NCBI RefSeq assembly: GCF_003589595.1
Contig: NW_020653900.1
Location: 4,242,176 to 4,306,175, forward strand
From: Hyposmocoma kahamanoa
Taxonomy: Eukaryota; Arthropoda; Insecta; Lepidoptera; Cosmopterigidae
Direction: 5' to 3'
DNA length: 64,000 nt
Shown: positions 56,101 to 64,000 of the stretch, in pieces
How the letters are laid out: the number at the start of each line of letters is the position of its first letter
How positions within the stretch are numbered: position 1 is the stretch's first letter
The notes under the pieces: model-generated
Seen by the model: the letters and a program-made list of their open reading frames with translations, nothing else
Database searches by the model: none
Told to the model about the DNA's origin: nothing
Made by a program: the position numbers and the translations under genes

Positions 56101-59100
56101 ACCGCCTCCTTCGTACGCACTACACGTATATGATATAACTACCGGCTTCGTGGCAATTATATCTATATAGTGCGTATTATTTTTATGATTTTTACGAGAT
56201 AAAAACGCTTTTGACGTCATACGTGGCCTTATTATACCGAGGGCATGATTTAGATTCTTGTCATATAAAATATTAAAAAATTTTTTATCGGCGTATGCTT
56301 AACCTCACAAAAGCCTCCAGCAACGTGAAATTCTTGATATCGCCTGGAGCCATTAGCGAACGTTTCATTGTGTAATGCAGAATGTAACGCTAGATTTGTC
56401 GGTACTTTTTCTGTTTTAACAATGTGAGTGTCTCTTCTCATGTCTTCTTCGTCTGAATAGTTTATGTCTTGGCAGTCTACGTATTTTTCCTAAAACAAGT
56501 AAAATTTTATTATTCAATTTCAAGTTGCAGTTTCGAAAGGCTTGTAAGAAAACAGTCTCTTGTCGATGTAGCCGCCTCCACTCCCCAAGGTCAGTACCTT
56601 AACCTATTTATAGCTGCTCACTTTATTGTCCTTCTTAATTTGTTTACTTGTACATTGTTCTTGGTTTACCTCTTTCTCTCTTTTTTCTGTCTTTCTCTCA
56701 ATTATACATTTTATAAATTTATCACCACGTTAACAGATGACTAAACATTTTCCAAGAAGGAAATACTATACTTGTAATTTTAATTTCTTGTGTTGGTTCA
56801 TATTATAAGTCTTGCTTTAGTTTTTGAATCAACAATTGCAGAATAATTTATAAATCCTTGACTAAGGATAGATAGCCCATAATAGTATTTTTTAAGCAAT
56901 GCTAGACAAAATCTCATCAAGACATACATTACAAATTTCCGACATAGTCTGCCCAATATCTTTAGTGCATATCATGTAGTTGTCGATGATGTTGTGGTAT
57001 CGCGAGCCCCATCGTCTCTTACATCTGGTTTTAGGAATGATCTCTACGCTTGCCTCTAAAAGGCAGTTTTGGTTGTCACCTGCTCCGTCGTTCCTTCTGT
57101 TCACCCACTGGAAAGGAATTAACATAATTATTTATTACCTTCTGACATTACTAATGTTTCTAAGTTCACGTGTTTCTTTTAAGGTTTTCAACGTTGATAC
57201 TTAGTAGCGGCTAAACCGAATGGTCACTGCAAAAGTATAATACCAAGGTTTTAAGTGTTTTGCTGTTGATTGCTCTTCCTATCCTTCGACCCGGAACATT
57301 GCAATACTAATTTGAGATAAAAAGAATTAGGGCGTTGGTACCTTTCTAGGTAAATTCAGTGGATTAACCCCCCTACCACTAGGAGTTACTAGCTTAATCA
57401 CGGATCAAATGAAGTTATTATTATTCTTGTTGTATTCATAAATTGATCTGGCCTACAATGGCAGTTTCACTCGACATGACTAAGCATGAGAGAGAGTGAA
57501 ACACCTAAGTGTTAAAACAAGAAAAAGAAGGAAATGTACCCCTTACGTTATTATATTTCCCTGTGGTGCCCCATCCAGCAATAGTGACCATTGTACCAGG
57601 GTTCTCTAAAGTATGACTTTGATTATTATAACAGACAGGTCTGGGTATAAATTCGCATCCCCTAACCCGTCTTGTGAAATCAAAACCTTCTTCAACCTTC
57701 ACTACAGCTATGTCGTTGTTCATCCACCTGATATTGTCATTCTCGTGACCATCGAACACGTAGTCTGAAACATAAAGTGCCAAAGTCATTAGAACGTGTA
57801 AAATGTATGCTTTGGTTGTTGTAAGCTGTAATAAGTCCACTGACCTAAGCAGTAACCGATGACGAAAAAAGGTTCCAAAATTGTACCCACGAACTGGGTG
57901 GTGCAGTGCACGATAAACCTATTGGAAAACAGATTTCGTAGAGAAGAATTGCGTAAAACCGTCCATTGCATATCGTTTAGAATCGAAAGTTATGGTTGTG
58001 ATGTACAATTAATAGCACTTATGTTCAACAATGATAACAAAAGTGAATATTAAAAACGCCAGCTGACCAATCTTCCCATTTGATCAGCAGCTCCCATGTG
58101 TGGCACTTAAAGTCGATGAAATGTCTTTAAATTCTATATGTTTTGTACTTTACAGTTTGGCAAACTTACTTTTTGGTACGCATTTCCAGATAGCTTTTTT
58201 GGCACCGTTTTTGATGCAAGGATTGTTATATCTATCATCGTCGTCTGCATGTCTGAAAACAAGAGTAAAGTTTAAGTGATGTAGTAATCATTATTTCTTT
58301 CGTACTTCAGCTACAGATTGCGCGAATACAACGTGTGTGAGAGTCCTTATATAATCGAGTTCTTAGGTTTTCGCGATTTTTACACATAAGAAATGAAACT
58401 ATTTTTCCGCATTTAAATCGCGAATATTTATTTTTTCAAACAAACCAATGTTTCGAGCCCTTTACAGGCCCTGTGGTCACGGTTGACTGGGGTAGTACAG
58501 TCATCAGCCAGTTATGTCTAATATTAATGCAAACCATACTATTTTTTCACTATAGTTACAAAAGTTATTAATTAAATACTTTATTTTTATCATAGGAACA
58601 TTCCAATTTACGCTACATTATGTTTAACGAATTTTATTTTAACAATATGAATTTTTATTAAATTAAATTTATTATTAATTATTATTTATTTATTATTTAA
58701 ACACTTTATTGTACCACAAAGTAACTTACAAATTTTCAGAAACAATTTAAATATTTGTGTACAAAGGCGAGCTTATCCCATAAAGAGATTTCTTCCAACT
58801 AACCTTTTTTATTAAATTAATAATTAAAAATATAATAAATTACAACATATTAATTAGCACTGCAGTGTTATGTATGTTTGGGATTTTTCATCAAATAAAA
58901 TAAAAAGGAAATATTGGATCCCAAACTGGTGGTACGGAGAAACCATCTTCCCTGTTGAAATTAGGACGTTTTTTTTATTTCAAGGGCCTCTCGCGGCATC
59001 CTGGTTAGATAACGGACTTCTTTTGCAAGGTGGGTTTGTTAAACTTCATTGAAAATGTAGATTTATCCATGACATGTTCGCAGACTGCAAACATGTTTTC

Positions 59101-61117
59101 GCGATGGTGTTTGACATCAGCTATATGTTCTTTGACGCGAGTACAAATACTTCGCTTCGTTTGTCCAATATAACGTTGGTTTGTTTGAAAAAACAAATAT
59201 GCGCGATTTAAATCCGGAAAAATAGTTCAATTTCCTCATATAATGACAAAAAAGTGGTAATCAAACGACCTCAACAACTTACTTATAAGTACCAGAAACG
59301 ATATAGAAATGCCCTACGTCTTCAATACACGCGGCTGATGTAAGGATGTAGTCTTCGTGGACGATGACGCCACCGCACAACCACTGTCGGTAACTCTGTG
59401 ACTTTTGATTGCTTTGTGGAAGCTTCAAGTATACCTGTACAAAATATTTAGCAATTACGATGAGAAATATATTGGAAACTGGGTGGAATCTTCTCTAAAC
59501 TTCTGCTTATGTTCCAAGTTACAACAACAATGACTGAAAATTATGATTATTGTAATTTAATTTTATACATCCATACAGAAATGAATACAAGAACATCATT
59601 AGTACCAGGCAATAAGCATTCCCTTTCTGCATTTATAAGTCATTGATTGAATCTTTATGAAAACTGCGGAAAATCGGGCTAAAGAGACGATCATGTTTTC
59701 ATTACATTTTGAAAAGTATTTCTATTTGCTAATTAAATTCATTCTTAACGTTGTTTCACTATGTCGTGTCTCACCAGTTTCACTACGGCAGTTTTGTGAA
59801 GTGATGGGACAAGCAAGTTGTGCGCCTGATGGCAAGCGACACGCCTATTCATGACAGTTGCAGTAAGTACCGCTCAGAGTTGAAAATTGCAAAGATCTGA
59901 ACGCACTGCGCCCGACACCCTGGGACATAAGTTAACAAGTCTCTTGTGCCTGTAATTTCACCAGCTACCTTACCCTTCAGTAATGTTCACATTACTGCTT
60001 GGCGGCAGAACTTGGTAAGGTGGCAGTAGGTACTTCCCTTGATGAACTCTTTCACAACGAGCTACTAGCTACTAAATTATTGTAAAGGATAAAATTTGTT
60101 ACTTGACAGTCGTGATATTGAGGACTTATATACAAGTAAACGATTATAATCAAAAATATTGATATGAAAAGATTAAGTGTTAGCTTAGCGCTAATAAGAG
60201 CAACACAGACGTACAATTTGAAAGATTAAAAGCTATAACACCTTTTTATTCTTTTGTATTAAGATTATAGCTTACTGTTACACTTTAATACTTACCATGT
60301 AAGGTCTATTATCAGTTACTTGCTCGCCATTTATAATTCTTCGTGTTTTGTTTATTAGATCAGGTGATAATTTCAAATTCATTATTTCTGGTGGTATGTG
60401 AGTTGCTACATCGATGGCTCTTATTTCTAAAATAAGAATTTTTAAACAAGATTGTCTATAGGAATAAATAGGGTATCATGTAACCGTAGATGATTTACGT
60501 AAATAACACGTAACGCACAGCCACGCAACTTAAAATGTTTAAATATTCGTTAATTACATTGTATAAATATCCATTAATATTCTTACAATTGCTTTATATG
60601 ATGTTAATAAATCCAATAAAATAAACATTATCAGTTTACATTTTCATTCTGTCAAAAACTTTGACTCTAGTTTCTTCAATTACATCCGAAATGTACGTGT
60701 AGTATCGATACCTAAAGATACCAGACCCCTTAACCGATCTTTTGATTCTGGGAGCCTTCTTATAATATTTAAAGATCATATTAGCTTAAAAAGTTTCTTA
60801 AGACGTCATCCACTATACATCATGCATTAAGGATGTCATATCAAAATGTATTTTACGGCTCACAGAGTAAGCGTTATATCTGTTCAACATCTGTCTTCAT
60901 ACTGATCTACTCAGAACTAAAACGTCGGATTAGGGATCAGTTATCTTGGGGCATCAACGGTAAATTGCCCACATCCGTTTCAGTGCTAAATACGTATTCA
61001 TAGGGCCAATACGCAATGGTAAACTAGCTCAGTAAATTAGATATCTTGTAAAACAGTAACAGTAAACTCACCTAAGATATGCAAAAATCCAGCAAAAATA
61101 TAAAAAAGGGACTTCAT
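53144..61117 (-). CDS. SPH-B: secreted trypsin-fold pseudoprotease with Ala-rich tail (10 exons, 482 aa)
   Basis: Exons in order: 61072-61117, 60296-60426, 59283-59434, 58170-58252, 57547-57764, 56928-57107, 56304-56489, 53804-53976, 53543-53620, 53144-53345. They total 1,449 nt with all phases consistent. Signal peptide MKSLFYIFAGFLHIL. A short propeptide ends at RRIINGEQV, a trypsin activation site. CGGVIVHEDYILTSAACIED shows Ala in place of the catalytic His. NNDIAVVKVEE keeps the Asp. GTMVTIAGWG is the usual core. After YMICTKD, the exon EKYVDCQDINYSDEED to GGFCE is inserted, then NDHGGPLVYG has His in place of the catalytic Ser but keeps Asp194. The end GPAKFELAQENLAAAAAPA is Ala/Pro-rich. 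No clip domain is present, unlike prophenoloxidase-pathway homologues. It is predicted to be secreted and non-catalytic; ligand unknown. Confidence 0.88.
54000..55070. other. SPH-B intron, nothing recognised
   Basis: First part of the intron between exons 8 and 7 in genomic order. AT-rich without a clear repeat or gene. Confidence 0.35.
55076..55430 (-). repeat. family C SINE composite
   Basis: 'gacgtagcgccatctatgag' unit followed by the family C tail and an eroded head (B-box-like 'ggcagaattcgaaccg' on the plus strand). Same composite as at 13700-14070. Confidence 0.65.
55644..55682. repeat. TC/CTTT-rich microsatellite
   Basis: A run of 'ctctctctctttctctcc' and 'tttctttctttct' in the SPH-B intron. 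Confidence 0.8.
55905..56100 (-). repeat. truncated tRNA-derived SINE (family of 42029)
   Basis: 'tccgccactctgg', 'caccgaaaagctcatggtga' and 'cgagaaacttagaggtgcga' match 42029-42341. The A box and the (GAT)n tail are lost. Confidence 0.7.
58357..59237 (-). mobile_element. Penelope-like element fragment with GIY-YIG endonuclease
   Basis: The minus strand codes NQRYIGQTKRSICTRVKEHI (GIY-YIG nuclease core). In a shifted frame it codes REALEIKK and then FNREDGFSVPPVWDP, the conserved C-terminal end of Penelope-like elements. Flanking repeats 'gaaatgaaactatttttccg' (58391) and 'cggaaaaatagttcaatttc' (59215) are inverted. The reverse transcriptase is missing. The fragment fills the intron between SPH-B exons 3 and 4 and stops about 45 bp from the exon 3 donor. 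Confidence 0.82.
59797..60073 (-). repeat. family A retroposon, long copy
   Basis: 'gaagtgatgggacaagcaag' to 'tgaactctttcacaacgagc', in the intron between SPH-B exons 2 and 3. Confidence 0.72.
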
Positions 61118-61796
61118 GGCGGCATGAAGTGGAGCCACGAAAGAAATTCTACTCGAGACTAGAGTAAATTAAAAAAATATTGTTAATTTCACGCTGGTGC
61201 AAACAATTCGATTGTAATGTAACTTTGTTAAGTAATTTTTTATGGAAATATTGCTCATATCCGGTGAGAGTCTGCTTTGGACTGCCATGAAAAACATGGT
61301 GGGAAAGATATGCATCATTTGATTAACGTAATTATATTTTCCTTTAATATAGCTATTCAGAAAACTCAATACAGAACTGCGCGTCAGCGCGCAATTTTGC
61401 ATGCGAAGCTATAAATATCACCACAATATTGATAACCTTAAGCGGATGCAAGTCAATGAATGTACAATGCCATTAACAATTTCCATTATACCATACCTTC
61501 AACTTAACACCGTTTGAAATTTAACGACAACTATATCCCGTACAGGAAATTTGAAATAATATGATTCAATTCGGAAAAATCCTACAGAGGTCCGTCCATC
61601 ATAAGATTTATATTATATAACATTTATAGCTATTTGGCATGTTTCCTTTTTCTTTTTTTTCTCCTATGATCTATACAGATAATGTTTTGCTAATGACTTT
61701 ATCTTTTACTATTGGTACTTACCATTAACATTTTATGTTCAACTTTTTTCATTTTCAACTAATTCAGTGAGGAGAAGGAGGAATAAGATTCATATA
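61118..61796. other. intergenic spacer between SPH-A and SPH-B
   Basis: About 700 bp between the SPH-A stop and the SPH-B start; it must hold the SPH-B promoter. Just before the SPH-B ATG an upstream ATG opens a three-codon frame whose TGA overlaps the true start (ATGCCGCCATGA). No minus-strand TATA box is evident close by. Confidence 0.4.
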
Positions 61797-61808
61797 TTTA
61801 TTAAATCA

Positions 61809-61814
61809 TTTATT
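61809..61814 (-). terminator. SPH-A polyadenylation signal
   Basis: AATAAA on the minus strand about 15 bp past the stop; a second at 61797-61802. Confidence 0.55.
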
Positions 61815-61828
61815 AAGCATTAAAAGGC

Positions 61829-63995
61829 TTAACCTGAGATACTAGGAGTACTATTACTTTGGCTTTCCACTGTAGTTTGACTGGTTCCGGAAGTAATATG
61901 CATAGTTGCAACTGGTATTGAGGGCGCTACCGTACCAACGGTAACATTTGCATTTCTAACGTCGTCGCTCTTCGTCCTGCTTTCAGGATGCGATCTTAGT
62001 ATAACACCAACTTTTTGCAGTGGGATATCTTCTGGTTCATAAATATCGGTCGTAGTGTCTACTTTGGTTGTTCCAGTTGTGTTGATTCCTAATTTCAATT
62101 TCTCTTTTTCTTCTGTTCGCCGCATTTTCTTTATTTCGTTCTTGGCAGGTCTGCCACGATATGGAATAAATTAACTTTAGATTTTTGTAAGGTTATAGTT
62201 TTTGTGGTATGTTTAAATTTTAATTAAGAAAGTCAGCAGCTTGATTTTGATTGTCTCTCCAGATCGGAAACTGCGACTTTTCCGAGTTGAAGCGCATAAC
62301 TGCGATTACTATACAGACTACTGGCCGATCGGAAACTTTTGACATTTATAATCGAAACAATATTTGATTTAACTCACAAATTAGAAAGACATAGTAGGAA
62401 TCAGGTTCATCTTCTCGCTCAGAAACCCATCTGAGTTCGAGACTGCCCGATCGGATCGACTCCGTTTTGAATCAAAATCAGGACACTGGAGTAGCCTTTC
62501 TTGGTACAGTTTAAATAAATGCACACAGGACGGTTTGAAATATTGTTTGATTAAAAGAAATTGTGCAAATTGGTTAAAAACTGGAAAAATACAGGTTGAA
62601 TAATGCAATAAGAGTCAGGAAACACTCTTACCCGTCAGGGTGGTCGACCCAACTCATTTCAACTTCTGTATGCGTTATACTAGCGCGAAACAGTTTGTTG
62701 CAGTCGTTTCTGAAATTGAAAGCTGTTAACCGAATTGGTAATTATCATAGTATGTATGTGCATTGTTTTTAGTTTACTTTGCAGTTGAGTTTAATTTGCC
62801 GATTAGAAATATTAACAACCAATACTCAGCAAATCTTAGATAGCAAGTTGATAAATAAATCCAGGAGATAGGCAAAAGGGACACTCTGTGCTTAACATTG
62901 CAGCTTGCCAAACATGACCTTTATGAACAATCTTACTTGAACAAGCCTACATTCTATTAGACTATTTTTAACTGACTTCAAAAAAGGAGAAGGTTCTCAA
63001 TTCGACTGTATTTTTTCTTTGTACGTTACACGACTACTCGGGCCGGGGCTATTTGTGAACCGATTTTGATGATTCTTTTTTTGATGCAAAGGGGTACCTT
63101 AGTATTGGTCCAATTTTGTCAAATTTGAAGATTATATTCCACCTCTAAAGCTAGCAAACTAGTGAATGAATCAGGTTTCGTGCACTTTCCGGTAACCGAT
63201 TTCAATATACCTTGCTAAATGGATGTAATTCCACGAACTTTTGAGGTCGTTTTTTATAAAAACTACAATTATATGCTAATAGATTTGGCTTCAAAATAAT
63301 AACACCCATACCCAACATCTTTATAAATTGCGCAGTTAATTAGAACCCGATTCTTATAGACACTGGTGTAGAGGAAAGGTCCGTAGCACTGGTTGGTCCG
63401 TTCTTTTACTAGACATGCCGAGATGATTCCGATGACCATCGCACTGGCTGCATCTCCGGTAACCAGGGGTCCACCGTGGTCGTTCTTAAAGTTAAACAAT
63501 GAGTGAAAGATGGTCATACCAAAAAGATTAACAGTGTCACTTGAAGACAAATTGTAAGAAATACGAGCCCAAGCAGCATAAATCATCGCACTTATACCTA
63601 AAAATAATGCTCGTGCATCATTAACAATTGTGAATGCACACAAACGTGACTCCCGGAGGTTTAAATATATATAAGCGTTTTCAATTGACGCTTACAATCC
63701 CGGTGAGCTACTGGTTTGTTGCAGTAACTAGGATGAAAATGCGATCTCAGGTACAGGAATCCGTCTGGTGTTAATATAAGGCTCATATTAAACGTTTCAA
63801 CAGGATACGTATCCGTAAAACATTACAAGTTACCTCACAGAAACCTCCACCAGTCAACCTGCGCTGTTGTTTCCTGGTGTCATTGTGGTACGCTGAATGT
63901 ACGACCAAAGAATTCCGTTCTGGCGGTGGCTCCAAAAGACGTCTAAATTCGTCAGAGGTTTCATCAGGTATGTCCTGGCAGTCCACATATTTTTC
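61829..63995 (-). CDS. SPH-A: trypsin-fold pseudoprotease, last four exons, Ser/Thr-rich tail
   Basis: Exons 63834-63995, 63312-63484, 62632-62709 and 61829-62150 give 244 residues and a stop. Phases are identical to SPH-B exons 7-10. The first codes EKYVDCQDIPDETSDEF to GGGFCE (54 residues), the insertion module. The second begins NDHGGPLVTGD, with His at the catalytic Ser position, and has IGIISACLVKERTNQCYGPF. The third is CNKLFRASITHTEVEMSW. The last codes GPAKNEIKKMRRTEEKE, then a Ser/Thr-rich stretch (TTGTTKVDTTT, SGTSQTTVESQSNSTPSIS) suited to O-glycosylation. The N-terminal exons, including the His region, lie beyond the right edge. It is the most upstream gene of the array in this window. 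Confidence 0.85.
62965..63257. mobile_element. MITE family B in SPH-A intron
   Basis: Begins 'tttttaactgacttcaaaaa' and ends 'aacttttgaggtcgtttttt'; about 290 bp, the most complete copy here. Confidence 0.75.
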
Positions 63996-64000
63996 CTATA

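Noticed and set aside
1..64000. CRISPR array, bacterial operon, phage or integron
   Set aside because: Split genes with GT-AG introns, polyadenylation signals and insect transposons show a eukaryotic nuclear locus; no regularly spaced repeats were seen.

Overview
The window is insect nuclear DNA, most likely from a moth or butterfly. It is AT-rich, its genes are split by GT-AG introns, and it carries a mariner transposon, tRNA-derived SINEs, Jockey-like and RTE-like LINE tails, a Penelope fragment and many TIR or foldback MITEs. Several repeats look typical of Lepidoptera: a 'cccactgctgggca' SINE, an 'aaccgacttcaaaa' MITE, and 'tttgag' LINE tails. The species cannot be named from the sequence. 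There is one assembly gap (38255-38264).

Left half (1-33000, + strand): a nearly intact mariner (7-1302) and two Harbinger-like MITEs come before eleven exons of MTHFSD (6122-31059). The reading frame joins across every exon and gives a 387-residue C-terminal part: the end of the 5-formyl-THF cyclo-ligase-like domain, a Lys/Glu/Gly/Arg-rich linker and an RRM-like C-terminus. The first exons lie beyond the left edge or were not found. The introns are mostly transposon-derived.

Middle (33000-40000): a small secreted-protein gene on the + strand (35465-36604, 3' end unresolved) with a TATA box, an isolated first exon coding half a THAP zinc finger (37482-37561), and a Jockey-like reverse transcriptase tail next to the gap.

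Right half (40000-64000, - strand): a head-to-tail array of three paralogous secreted trypsin-fold proteins. From upstream to downstream these are SPH-A (last four exons only, 61829-63995), SPH-B (ten exons, 482 residues, 53144-61117) and SPH-C (eleven exons, 589 residues, 40186-51677). The two with N-terminal exons have lost the catalytic histidine (TAAHC to TSAAC type). All three have histidine in place of the catalytic serine (NDHGGP for GDSGGP). The catalytic aspartate and the Asp of the zymogen switch are kept. All carry an extra exon module just before the dead active-site loop, and each ends in a different low-complexity tail. They are therefore predicted pseudoproteases with diversified C-termini, and they are the most interesting system here.

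The SPH genes share exon phases and a signal-peptide exon, so they arose by tandem duplication. MTHFSD and the SPH array have no evident functional link. Exon coordinates were worked out by hand from splice motifs, frame continuity and comparison between paralogs. Repeat boundaries are approximate unless a target-site duplication is given.
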